Assembly (NCBI GenBank): GCA_017893485.1
Contig: CM030363.1
Location: 173,750,686-173,814,685 of the forward strand
DNA: 64,000 nt
Direction: 5' to 3'
Source of the DNA: Hemerocallis citrina
Lineage: Eukaryota; Streptophyta; Magnoliopsida; Asparagales; Asphodelaceae
Of this stretch, positions 19,809 to 31,145 are shown piece by piece; position 1 is the stretch's first letter; every line of letters begins with the position of its first letter. The notes beneath the pieces were generated by a model. It saw only the letters and a list, made by a program, of their open reading frames with translations, had not been told where the DNA came from and did no database searches. The translations under genes were made by a program, and so were the position numbers.

Positions 19809-22645
19809 TCGGGTTTTTTACTATTAAAAATACTAGTAGTTTACACGTGCGATGCACGTCTTAATAAATATATATTTTTTAAAAGTAATAATTCAGACGT
19901 AGTCTGAATTTTATCTAAAACCTCATTTACAATAGTTATGCACGTACGTTGCACGGGATTTGAACCCTCGTTATGCAATGCATTCTAATTCAGTCCACTT
20001 CCTGTTCCTGATAGTATGACATGGTTGAGGAGGTGTAAATAAAAGACATAATTTGGGGTGCTACTCCGTTGTCACTCACAATTGTCACATCGGACTCTCC
20101 TCGAAAGCTGTGACGAACTTAAAGATATACCACAGCATACCTATAGCGCCGTATTTCACAGGACCGCAACCCATACGACCCGTTCGTGTCCACCAGCAGG
20201 TGCCCGGATCCCATTCAACAGCCGTGACGAACTTAAAGATATACTACAGCATACCTATGGAGCCGTATTTCACAGGACCGCAGCCCATACGACCTGTTCA
20301 TGTCCACCAGCATGTGCCCAGATCCCATTCAACAGCCGTGATAAACTTAAAAATATATCGCAGCATACCTATGGTGCCGTATTTCACAGGACCGCAGCCT
20401 ATACGACCCGTTCGTGTCCACCAGCATGTACCTGGATCCCATTCAACAGCCGTGACGAACTTAAAGATATACCGCAGCATACTTATTGCATCGTATTTCA
20501 CAGGACCACAGCCCATACGACCCGTTCGTGTCCACCAGCATGTACCCGGATCCCATCCCATCCTTACCACAGTACCTTAGGAATCAACAGTGCAAGATAC
20601 GCACTGCAGCACGTATCCCTAATGACAGAAGAGACAACCCCATAGTATCACCACCTAGTGCTAACTCTCAGAACGAGTTGGATTATAGGGAATTACCTCT
20701 AATACCAATTCGGTCTTCAAGCGAAACAATAAAAGAAAACCAAATCAATGTAGTTTACTGAAAATATGTTGTTATTTAAATCACACTCGGTGTCGATCAA
20801 CAACATCGAGCCTATCTGGTCTGTCAAACAACAATCATTACGAGAATCACATCCACTGATTCTCAATACCTTCACAAGTTAGCGACCAAATAATCCCGGC
20901 TCGTGACCCTCAGCGAGTGGTCCAACAGTGCCCCAAGGATGCAATACAATTCAATGAAGGTAAGCACACACATAACCATTAATTCTTGACCATTGACAGA
21001 CTCAGGCATCGAGACACCCAACACAAACCGACCAGAGCTATATCCCAACTCACTCATGTCCACCATGAGTACTAAGCACAGGAACTTATCTAAGTTCCAA
21101 ATGAAATGCTAAAACATCATTAAAACCTGATAGCTCCTGATCACCACACTGCGGTATGCGGAGGGTTCCTCATCAATTGTCCGATGAAACAGTTCAAGAA
21201 ATAGCAGTAGCTGTAACCCAAGTTATGCTCATCAGAAACCAACACTCTCAGAATTTTTAGGAGGGTAGGGAGATCCACTGCAATCCCCCAGTGGACGACT
21301 CCCTCACATTCTTATAGAACTCTAGTCCCCGAGTCAACTTAAACTTGAAGTTTAGTCTAAACAACAGGTTGCTAACTTGCAACGTCCATACCTTCAACAC
21401 GCAATACAGAAATTCTTGATATTATAAAACCTCACATACTCTCAATAGTATATTCTTCTTGCACTCGCTGCACCTTTCCAATATCATAAAAGTTTGCTCA
21501 CTCATCGGAAATTCTCGATTCCGGGTCCTATGGGAAGGTGGGAGTGTCTACTTCAACTTCCTAGTTGAACACCTCTTCCAGACTCTATTATTTGAGTTCT
21601 CGAAAACACAAGTTCCATCAGGTGTACAAACAGGGAGAAATGGATTTACTTAGCCAATAATACCTTAACTAAGATTGGATCCGTTCCATCTTTGAAAAAT
21701 CATAGTTCTCAACCCATAAACTGGAATTACACAATTCCAGATGGGTCAGAAAGCTATGACTCCCTCCTATGACTCTCTAGTTGGTCAATCTCCCAAATTC
21801 TTGACAATAGTTCCCAATTTCTCATCTTCACAAACTAGTCAACTTATACTAGGCTGAACACAGTCCATTTTGAAATTCAATAATAAATCAACCTTGAGTC
21901 CAATGCTCATGAAATTTGAGTTTCTTAATCTACACATATACCATTTTATTGTGTCCAAAATTTATATTTAGATTCATCTCACACAGTGAGCTACGACTCT
22001 TCAAACATAACACCCAATTTTCAGCCACTCTTTTGACAAGGTTTTTGCCACTGTATGCGGCTTATTGTTGAAACCTCATCAAACGATCTTTAAAAATTCT
22101 AAAACTTGAGAATCATCAAATAGACTCGTACCAAATGCTACTCCCAAAATTTCATAGCGAGATCATACATACACAACTGGTTATGAGGACTTCAGTCTAA
22201 ACGCAATCGGCTTCCGCTCTGCCATTTCAGACCAGCTGCATTCCCCAAATTTTTGAGGTATCAACCGACCTCGATAATTTATGAAATTTAAACTATAGTG
22301 TGGACACATATAAGAGTGTCCACACAAATTCTTAGCTCAAAACACACCGGCTACACTAAGATACGAAATTGGAAATATACAGCAAATCGTAATTTAAAAT
22401 CTTTATAACACACCATGTGCATAAAATAAAAGATATCATACTCACAAAATATCCTGCGAAGACTCGAAGTGACACCACGCCTCCCCACATCCAACGTCGC
22501 TAATGTATCGTATCATCAAATTTCAAAGCAATTAAAACTCAAATCATCCAAACCAATCACAAAAGCTAATAACACTATTCCAAATATCACACAAGCGTTT
22601 ATTGAACGCCTGGGATACACACGCGCGATGCACGTAATAATCTAG
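19809..22645. mobile_element. Helitron-like non-autonomous element
   Basis: The 5' end TCGGG..ACTATTAAAAATACTAG is followed by the hairpin ACGTGCGATGCACGT. The 3' end carries the related hairpin ACGCGCGATGCACGT, then AATAAT, then CTAG. The outer flanks are A and T, as expected for Helitron insertion between A and T. There are no terminal inverted repeats and no target duplication. No Rep/helicase coding sequence is visible in 2.8 kb, so it would be non-autonomous. It contains a 114-bp minisatellite. The boundaries are inferred from these motifs only. Confidence 0.45.
20110..20565. repeat. Four tandem 114-bp repeats
   Basis: Units start at about 20110, 20224, 20338 and 20452 (GTGACGAACTTAAAGATATAC). 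Each includes CGTATTTCACAGGACCGCA and CATACGACCCGTTCGTGTCC. Because 114 is a multiple of three, long open frames appear on both strands; I regard these as non-genic. Confidence 0.93.
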
Positions 22646-23431
22646 TGCCTATGGAATTTTTATCCCCAATAATTACTAGAACCACTCCTAAATTTTCTAG
22701 TGGCCCACTATATTTTCCACTACCATACGAGAAATAATTCATACCCATATAGTTCTCTTTTACAAACTCAAAACCATAATTTATTAACAACTTGCAAACT
22801 CTCTTAGAATCTGCTAATTTCTCACATCTACCCTTCCCAACACCTCTTAATCTTCCTACCATAATACTCCTACTCAAAAGAAATTAACCACTCAATTTTA
22901 TACAATAAAATAGTTTAGGGTTTACCTTCCCAAAATCCTTTCGAAAATCCGATGCCACCACGAGGTAGAGGACCCTTCACTTAGTCGATCCCTCGATTTA
23001 ATTTGAAAACGATGGAGAAATGGAGAGGATTTGAGGTAGGGAAGTGATCGGCGAATGGGTCGGGGGGGGGGGTCTTTTCTTTTCGGTTGGGAAAGGAAGG
23101 AGAGAACGAAGAAGAAGGAAGGAGAAGGAGGGGGGGGGGGGGTTTATAAAAGTAAATAAATAATAAGGGAATATTACATATAAGCCCCAAGTCTCAATAT
23201 ATTTCAAATAAACCCCAACTCTCACTCTTTAAAATACTAACAATCTAAAATACATAAAATTGTCTCATAATAACCCTCCAAAAGTATAAGATAAAGTAGA
23301 AAATATATCTAAAATTTCTCAATAACAATCAATTGGTATTAGAAAAATACATAATTGCGTGCAATTCTCAATTGCGCACAGATTACGATGCAAAATAGCC
23401 ATATGCTATTTTTGCGGGGTATTACAAATAT
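22646..23431. other. Spacer ending in an LTR-like terminus
   Basis: AT-rich, with two G-runs (~23059 and ~23130). It ends in GCGGGGTATTACA at 23419-23431, the same type of terminus as LTR B (GCGGGGTGTTACA). A matching TGTAA start was not found upstream, so I cannot define an element. No gene seen. Confidence 0.4.
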
Positions 23432-25486
23432 AATTCTGCTTCTACATTCTTCGTGTGCTCCATATTTTGCAACTTGTCACTTGAGAGTTGAGAGATGGAA
23501 AATAGTAAATATAACAGATTTTGAGTTGGATACTTTCATCGGGGTTTGATTATTTATTTCAAACACGACAGAAGAACCAAAAACATTATGCAAATGCTTC
23601 AAAATACAGCAAATGGGAATGAAAACTTAGTTATTCAATATGTTTTAATTTGATTTTCCATAGTCCTTATCTACTGAACTGATGGGCATTACAATGCGAG
23701 GAGGAGTGAAGGATGAAGAGAACTCATAATAGTTCAGTATAGTTTTGGCATTCAACCAACTGCATCATTATTAACACAGATGTTGTAGTATCGTTATATA
23801 CCAGTGGGTGTTAGTCAGTGTCAGTCAAGAACGTACGTTCCATGTATATTCAGTCGTAGCAGAACTCCTTTTGAAGTTGCAGTATTAAGAGGTAGTTCAA
23901 ATGTTGCACACTCAATTGTTGGAAAATAAAATCCCACACCTAACTAATTAAGCTAAATGATCTGAATGAATAACTGTACTCTTGTAAAAATCAACCTTTT
24001 CTCTCTTTTTTGTAGCAACGAATGTAGTATTTTTTTTGTTGGATATGATTTGAAAAATTGCAACCAAACAAAACCCAAAAAACTGGAAAGGTTGCCTGCA
24101 TGTTTGTTTGTCCATAAGTCAGATTCTATGAAAGAAGAGTTGTGAAACTGAGCGGTTACTAATACTACCTTTAATCAGAGATCTTGTTTGTATAGATTAT
24201 AGGTACTATCCATTTGTCTTAAATTTTTTAGAAGAAACTGGATTTCGAGAGTTGATTGTTTTGATTGTTAGTTCTAGTTATATGGTACTTAGTAGGAAAT
24301 TTGCATGGAGCTGAGGAATATGTATGTTTCTTGGTTCATGTCATGTAGTAGGACATCGAGTTTTTCATGTTGTGGTTTCAGTTGAATTGAAGGAGGAGCT
24401 TAGCCGTAGTTGTATGTCTTTTGCTACTGATTAATAGTCCTTTTGCTACACTGTATTGCCCTTTACAAATAACAGTATAAGCTCTTCTTTATCTTGAGAT
24501 AAAACATGAAACATGGAAATTAAGTGCATCATGACTTTTGTGATGAGACGGTTGTTCCAGTGCGATATGAAAATTTCCAACTAACTTCTTGCATTGTAAA
24601 AGAAAAAAAAAGAACTATTAAACTCATCTTTCATCTTTTTATAAGAAATTGAATGAAATGTACTCATGATACTTCGATAATGTACTAATTTACCAAAACT
24701 CAGAATATCTAGTTCAAAAACTAATTTACCAAAACAAATAAACACTGGAAAGGTATGAGCAGATTATAAGCTTAGCGTGAATATGATACAGTCAAAGGTA
24801 TGAGTAGATTATAAGCATACTGTTGTACTTGATATATTCTCAATTGGGTGAAAATTCATCTGCAAAAATAATGGAAAAAAATTTAATTCATTCACTTACT
24901 CGAATCTGCTGGATCCATACTGCAGTTGGAGCCTGGAGGAATGAACAGAGAGGAAAAAGCTGAGGTGCCGACGAGACTGTCTATAGGTGGTCTGATGGTG
25001 ATGGATCAAGATGGTAGTATGAATTAGGTTTTCTTGTGGTGGGTATTTATATAGATGTTGATATTGATATGGATGGAAAAACCAATCAATATTTCCCATG
25101 ATTTAGGGCCTAATTTAATGAGAGATTGAACTCAAGGGTCTAACTGGTTTTGGAAATCAAATTGGTAGAGTAATTGATTTTAGAAATTGGGGAATAATCG
25201 GAATTCGGAACACTTGGGGGGGGGGGGGGGGGGGGGGGGGAGGGGAGGAAGCCAAAGAGACAAAGAGAACTCTCTGAGAAGCTAGACTCTTGACTCTTTA
25301 GTTTCTTGTCAGGTACACCTAGACAGAGAGAAGGCTCAAGAGTCAATGAATGAATGAATTAATTCACTGTTGTACTACACGCTGCTAAAGACTAGAGTAT
25401 TTCTGTTGTCTATAGGCTTGGTTTCACGGACAAATCGAGTTGGACTGGTTGATGACCGAGCTCGAGCTCGGTAAAGTTTCTCCCTA
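23432..25486. other. Spacer upstream of FRS remnant
   Basis: AT-rich single-copy-looking sequence without recognisable coding capacity. I looked for the missing N-terminal DNA-binding and MULE domains of the FRS gene and did not find them. A 25-G run lies at 25216-25240. Confidence 0.55.
25216..25240. repeat. 25-bp poly-G run
   Basis: Uninterrupted G homopolymer. Its length may be unreliable in the assembly. Confidence 0.9.
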
Positions 25487-25561
25487 TATGAGGCAAATTG
25501 GTTTCAAATGATTAAGCAGCATAAGCTTGATAAAAATTATTGGTTACGTGAACAGTATGAT

Positions 25562-26594
25562 TCCTGTAATACCCCGTATTTCTGAAATGTATATATGGTT
25601 TGAAATATATAATGGTTTGAAACTTGTCCTATAGAAGTATTCTATAGGAGGGATTTATAAAGGATTTATATAAAATAAATGTTTGATTTGAAATGATGAA
25701 GGATTCTTTGTGAAAACCGGTTTGAAATAGAGTGGGGGGGACCCACCGGATTTAAAAGAGAAGCACAGCATAGTGCTGTGCTGTGCTTGTTTCAAGGGCC
25801 ACGTGGCACTTGGGATTAATTCCCTAGGTGTGCACGGGTTTGATTAAAAACCGGGTATGGTAAATGATTAATCCCATATCGTTAGTTTCCAAAGATAAAG
25901 TATTATATAAATAATAATTGCCAATGATCATTAGTCACCAATTCGGTTAACCACCTTTTGAGAGGCAGTCTGTGGTGGGCAGTTGTACTACATAGTATCT
26001 AATTTGTCTTATAAATTGTATAAATTGTCCGAGCGAGTCGTGACATGACGTGAATACTGCTCCAGGTACCGTGGTTTGAAATATATAATGGTTTGAAACT
26101 TGTCCTATAGAAGTATTCTATAGGAGGGATTTATAAAGGATTTATATAAAATAAATGTTTGATTTGAAATGATGAAGGATTCTTTGTGAAAACCGGTTTG
26201 AAATAGAGTGGGGGGGGACCCACCGGATTTAAAAGAGAAGCACAGCATAGTGCTGTACTGTGCTTGTTTCAAGGGCCACGTGGCATTTGGGATTAATTCC
26301 CTAGGTGTGCACGGGTTTGATAAAAACCGGGTATGGGAAATGATTAATCCCATATCGTTAGTTTCCAAAGATAAAGTATTATATAAATAATAATTGCCAA
26401 TGATCATTAGTCACCAATTCGGTTAACCACTTTTTGAGAGGCAGCCTGTGGTGGGCAGTTGTACTACATAGTATCTAATTTGTCTTATAAATTGTATAAA
26501 TTGTCCGGGCTCGGGGCAGTGGTGGGCAGTTGTACTACATAGTATCTAATTTGTCTTATAAATTGTATAAATTGTCCGGGCTCGGGGCAGGGGG
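25562..26594. mobile_element. LTR-like insert with internal tandem duplication, inside FRS
   Basis: Separates two halves of one FRS exon. It begins TCCTGTAATACCCCG, like the LTR ends elsewhere in the window, but has no matching right terminus. 25598-26071 and 26072-26512 are a ~474-bp tandem duplication (TGGTTTGAAATATATAATGG.. to GTATAAATTGTCCG). A third partial ~74-bp copy follows to 26588. A truncated solo LTR that later duplicated is the simplest reading. Confidence 0.6.
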
Positions 26595-27043
26595 CGTTGG
26601 GTTCCTGCTTTTGTAATAAATAGTTTTTGGGTGGGAATGTCTACTACCCAACGAAGTGAAAGTATGAATGCGGTCTTTGATAAGTATGTCAATATTCATA
26701 CTACCTTAAAGAATTTTGTTGATCAATATGAAAATGCCCTGAAAGACAAGGCTGAGAAAGAAAAATATGCATATTTTAAGTCTTTTAATTCAAGGGTGCC
26801 ATGCATTACTCATTATACGATGAAGGAACAGTTCCAAAAAGTGTACACTACCGTAATGTTCCAGGAGTTCCAACAGGAGTTGACAGGGAAAATGTACTAT
26901 GAGATATCATCATCCAATGAAAATGATATAGTTTTAGAATATGAAGTGTATAAGGATGTCAAAGTTGGAGAGGGGTCAAAGCGTGTGACTTTCAAAGTTT
27001 TATTGAATGAAATGGATTCTAATGAAGACTGTGAAGTCAAATG

Positions 27044-27749
27044 CGTTGGATTTATGTCTTGCATACTATGTTGGACAAGCAGACGATGAGACGATGGAGG
27101 AATCGAGATGAACAGAGACGAAGTGGAAGCAAGGGAAAACATTCAGCAGCAGTAGCAGTAACAGCAGCAGGTTGCGGTCGAGCACTGCATAGGGTCGGTC
27201 GACTGCCCTACTATGCAGGAGTTCCCGAGAGGTTGATGGTCGACCGACCTTGGGATGCAGCGCTAATGAATTATTTGGGTCGGTTCTTAGTAGTTCATGA
27301 GAAGCCCAACTTACTCTTCAAGTCAGATCGTACGTCTCTTATCGTAGGGTTATCTCTTCAGGAATATCCAATGGTTATTGTATCAAGATATCAAACTAGG
27401 GCTTCTCTAAATTTCTATATATTGTTGATATTGGCCTTTATTGAGAGCCAAGATAGAGAGAGAGTACTTCATTGAATGCAGAGTTTGAGAGTTTCTCCAA
27501 TTGTAAACAACTAGAACTTGCTGGTAAGGCTTAAGATATGGTCGTGGTGAGAATTGTAATATTTTTGTATTTTCTCTAGTTGAATAACATCTCGGTTTTC
27601 TTCTCCTCCAGATTAAGGCAAAAGCCCCAACTAGGACAAACTTGTGTGTGCTTCGGTGTGTTTGGTATGATCTCATATGTGCTTGGTAGTTTGTGTTAAC
27701 TGCATTGAATAACTCAACAAGATCCCCAGTCAGATTTTCCTACCTAACA
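27044..27749 (+). repeat. 5' LTR of copia-like element
   Basis: 706 bp. It starts CGTTGGATTTATG where the 3' LTR has TGTTGGGTTTATG, so the first T is mutated to C. It ends CCTAACA. Confidence 0.9.
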
Positions 27750-27750
27750 A

Positions 27751-27763
27751 TTGGTATCAAAGC
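27751..27763 (+). other. Primer binding site of copia-like element
   Basis: TTGGTATCAAAGC follows the 5' LTR by one base. It resembles the initiator-Met tRNA type TGGTATCAGAGC. Confidence 0.8.
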
Positions 27764-27800
27764 TTCAAGTTAATGGGTTTGTTCGAGTTTCTAGGAGAAG

Positions 27801-28534
27801 ATGGCAGATCAGATCACGAAGATCTAGCGGTTCAAAGGCAAGATCAACTTTGATCTCTTGAAGGTAGACATGCATAAAGCATTGGTTCAACAGGACTTAG
27901 ATCCAGTCTTAGAAGGAGATAAAGGGAGACCAATCGGCACAAAGCAGAAAAATTGGGAGGAGATTTATTCAGAAGCCTTAGGTTTAGTTCGTATGTATTC
28001 GATGAGCGAAGTCATGTATAGGAGAAGCGCGGCGAGTCTTTGGGCAAGATTCAGAATTGACTACTCGGGATTGTCATTACAGAGTCGGATGCATCAAATA
28101 GGAAAGTTGTGGGATTTCTCAATGAAGAAAAGTACCGCTCTTCTAGATTATGTAGTGGAGTTCAATATGGAGTTATCTGAACTGAGGACGTTCAACGCAG
28201 ATGATCTAAAGGTTTCCAACTCGATATATTCACCACCAAATCCATCCAACATAATAACCGTGCTAGATGAGAAATCTACCAAGGAAAAGTTTTTCATAGC
28301 AGGTATGATCAAGGGATTGGAGGAGGATGCACTTAGGAAGTAGAGTCAGAAATCGGCGTCAACTTTTGTGAGTTGCTTGGAGGTGGATTGTACTTCGAAT
28401 AGAAGGAAAAGTGTATGTAGGGGTAAGGTCCATGACCACCAGTTCAAAGGGATTGAGCATTACATGAGAGACTGTTGCAAGCGGTTGAGTCAGAGGGGCA
28501 CGAAATCAATATCGCTAAATCAAGTGATGACTTA
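27801..28534 (+). pseudogene. copia-like gag, broken
   Basis: ATG at 27801 (MADQITKI), then a TAG at 27825-27827, then an open frame to 28343. The Gag core is recognisable: HKALVQQDLDPVLEG, NWEEIYSEALGLVRM and SAASLWARF, the usual W..KM..LL / ASLWAKL pattern of copia capsids. After a TAG at 28341-28343 the same frame continues with a degenerate knuckle (EHYMRDCCKR) to about 28534. Confidence 0.75.
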
Positions 28535-28563
28535 AACAGTGCTTTGTTTCAAGTCCTTTAGAT

Positions 28564-28934
28564 GTGAATTACGGTTGTTCTTTTGATTCAGTTAGTTCTT
28601 CTCAAGTTTGTTCCGAGAGGGAGATGGTTTCTACTTACAAGTTTGCATCATGTCGTTGTGTGAGAACGAAGGTTGATAAGATTTGTGAAGTAATGGTTTC
28701 TACTTACAAGTTTGCCTCATGTCGTTTTATGAGAATGAAGATTGACAAGACTTGTGTAAGGGGTAAGAAAACAAATGAGTCGAAGATGACAGACGAAAGG
28801 GGATACACACTAGTGAAGGGCATGTATATTCCTTTGTTGAAGCGGAGCCTTATATCCATGAGAACTCTAGAAGCACGGGACTGCAGGTACACAGATCCAG
28901 GTGGAGTTTGATTTGGGAAAGTTATCGTAAGGTG
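28564..28934 (+). pseudogene. copia pre-integrase fragment
   Basis: YTLVKGMYIPLLKRSLISMR and TLEARDCRYTD match the conserved block (L.DVRHVP.L.RNLISLG.LD) just before copia integrase. An internal ~57-bp stretch (ATGGTTTCTACTTACAAGTTT) is duplicated at 28624 and 28693. Integrase, RT and RNase H do not follow; the sequence runs into unassigned DNA and then the 3' LTR. Confidence 0.65.
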
Positions 28935-29335
28935 ATGAAGGGTGAGGGGGAATTGAGCAGAGTCAGCACAATCTCTACCAGCTTTGGAAGAACAAAAAAA
29001 CTTGCGCAAGTATTTCAAAGGCCATTGTTCTTAAAGAACCATCTAGTATGTCGTCACTAGAATCATCCAAGCGAGACTGCGACGTTCGAATATCATCGGA
29101 AGGTGGAGAGAGCCTTAAGGTAGGTGGAGTTCGTGTGAAGGGTGGCACCTCCATGATTACATCTACTAGCCCTTAAGCGGGGCATACAACTAGAGAAAAA
29201 ACAGGGTGGAGATAGATTCAATTAGCAGAGGAAGCCATCGAAACGAGTTGTTTGCAAGAAGAGAAGGAAAAGAGTCTAGAAGTTTTTTAAATCACATAGG
29301 TATGGATTCATGAGTATGCAATCCAAGGAGGAGAT

Positions 29336-29654
29336 TGTTGGGTTTATGTCTTGCATACTATGTTGGATAAGAAGACGATGAGATGATGGAGGAATCAAGA
29401 CGATCGGAGATGGAGTAGAAGCAAGGGGACAGGAGTTCCTGAGAGGGGGACGGTTACCGACCTTGGGGTGCAGTGACGGTGATGGATTATTTGGGTCGAG
29501 TCTTGGTGATACGTGAGAAGCCCAACTTGCTCTTCAAGTCAGATCGTATCGTAGGGTTATCTCTTCAGGAATATTTAATAGTTATTGTATCAAGATATCA
29601 AACTATGATTTCTCTAGATCTCTATATATTGTTGTTATTGGACTCCATTGTGAG

Positions 29655-29700
<46 letters not shown>

Positions 29701-29988
29701 TTCATTGAGGGCGGAGTTTGACAGTTTCTCCAATTGTAAACAACTAGTACTTGCTGGTGAGGCTTGAGAGAGGGTCGTGGTGAGAATTATAATATTCTTG
29801 TATTTTCTCTAGTTGAATAACATCTCGAGTTTCTTCTCCCCTGGATTAAGGCTAAAACCCCAACCGGGACAAACTTGTGTATGCTTTGACGTGTTTGATA
29901 TGATCTCATATGTGCTTGGTAGTTTGTGTTAATTGCATCGAATAACTCAACAAGATCCGCAGTCAGGTTTTCCTAAGAATTCCTAACA
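29336..29988 (+). repeat. 3' LTR of copia-like element
   Basis: 653 bp, TGTTGGGTTTATG..CCTAACA, matching 27044-27749. It is preceded by a purine tract AAGGAGGAGAT and contains a (GA)n run at 29659-29697 that is short in the 5' LTR. Confidence 0.9.
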
Positions 29989-31145
29989 AAATGCAACTGT
30001 TGTTTATTTGAGTTTAGGGGCATCTTATGCAGGCAAGCAATTTTATTTCTCGTCTCAATGTTACTATTTATTGGTCACCTACTTCTTAATTATATCATAA
30101 TTTAACCATTTTTACAAGTTTCTTATTTTTCCTTATGCAGGCATGCAGTTATGGTTCTTATCCATAAAAGAATATTCAAAATTCCAAAAACATACATAAT
30201 ATCAAGATGGAGGAAAGATATAAAATGTCAACAACAAGAGTGGTTATCAGTTATGATGATTGGAGTTGCAAACCGGAAGGGGAGAGATTTGATAAGATGT
30301 GTATTGCATTTCATGAAGTTGCTGACATAGCTATCGAGTCTCAGAGGAAATACAATATGGTTAATGACTGGATAAAAGGCTTTAAGGAAAAATTGTTGGT
30401 GACTAAAGATATTGTTGACAGTTCTCAACCTACACTAGGATCCAACCTTAGCGAGGTAAATGGAGCCGACGATAATGTACATCAAAGGAGAGGCAAAAGC
30501 CTCATGACCCTCCATGTAAGGGCCGTCCACCTATTAAAAGAAAAGAATCTACAGTGGAGAAAATTGTGGAAAAAAATAAAGCAACAAATAATAAGGCTGC
30601 CAAAGGACAAACATGTCCAAGTAATTAAGTCTTAATTTCATATCTTCAAATATTTAGCATTGTGAACCTATCTCTGTGATAAATAGTTGGTTTTTAAGTA
30701 GAAGAAATAGTAATACCCATTGTTGTTGTTCCAGCTAATGCATTGATTCAACAACCACCCAACAATAATTTGGCATGCTCTAGTTCACCATTTGATCATT
30801 TCTCAGTTGATGTGAATGCAAGTTCACAATTTTTTCCTCCATATCAGGTACACCAAATTTATTCATTTATTACAAGTTATATTTATTTAGTATTCTATAA
30901 TTCAGTTGTAACAATTAAATCTTTTACATTAATTCTTGTAGGTCATCCCTCATTTTGGTGGCCAAAGCAGTGTTTCGGTGAATCAATTTGGTGGAGAAAA
31001 CGTATTGGTTAGGCACGATATTTGTACTTCTACATGGCAGCAACCTAGTCAAATAGTAGGATTTTTATATGGTAGTGGAATATTCAACTTTAGCACACCT
31101 ACATTTCAAGATAGCATTATTCACACTTCAAACGACTTTAACTAG

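Larger units (their letters stand above)
27044..29988 (+). mobile_element. Ty1/copia-like element with large internal deletion
   Basis: A 2.9-kb element flanked by the 5-bp duplication AAATG (27039-27043, 29989-29993), which falls inside an FRS Cys codon. Both LTRs, PBS and PPT are present. The internal region keeps copia gag and a piece of the GAG-pre-integrase block, but lacks protease, most of integrase, RT and RNase H. It is therefore non-autonomous or deleted. Confidence 0.9.
25487..31145 (+). pseudogene. FAR1-RELATED SEQUENCE (FRS) gene, 3' part, split by insertions
   Basis: FRS proteins are nuclear transcription factors derived from Mutator-like transposases. Visible in order: YEANWFQMIKQHKLDKNYWL (25487-25561); an insert; RWVPAF..GMSTTQRSESMNAVFD to CEVK (26595-27043); a copia-like insertion; the rest of the SWIM finger, CNCCLFEFRGILCR (29992-30032). 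An intron with a GC donor and AG acceptor (30033-30140) follows, then HAVMVLIHKRIFKIPKTYI and RVVISYDDWSCKPEGERFDK (30141-30620). Two further exons with good GT-AG sites and matching phases (30735-30847, 30942-31145) end at a TAG. Frameshifts near 30222 and 30495 break the big exon. The N-terminal FAR1 and most of the MULE domain are absent. Confidence 0.88.

Noticed and set aside
20058..20645. Two overlapping ~180-190-codon plus-strand frames and a minus-strand frame
   Set aside because: They derive from the 114-bp tandem repeat (a multiple of three) and show no protein-like composition or domain.
22981..23225. Pro/Leu-rich minus-strand frames
   Set aside because: Generated by purine-rich low-complexity DNA with G-runs.
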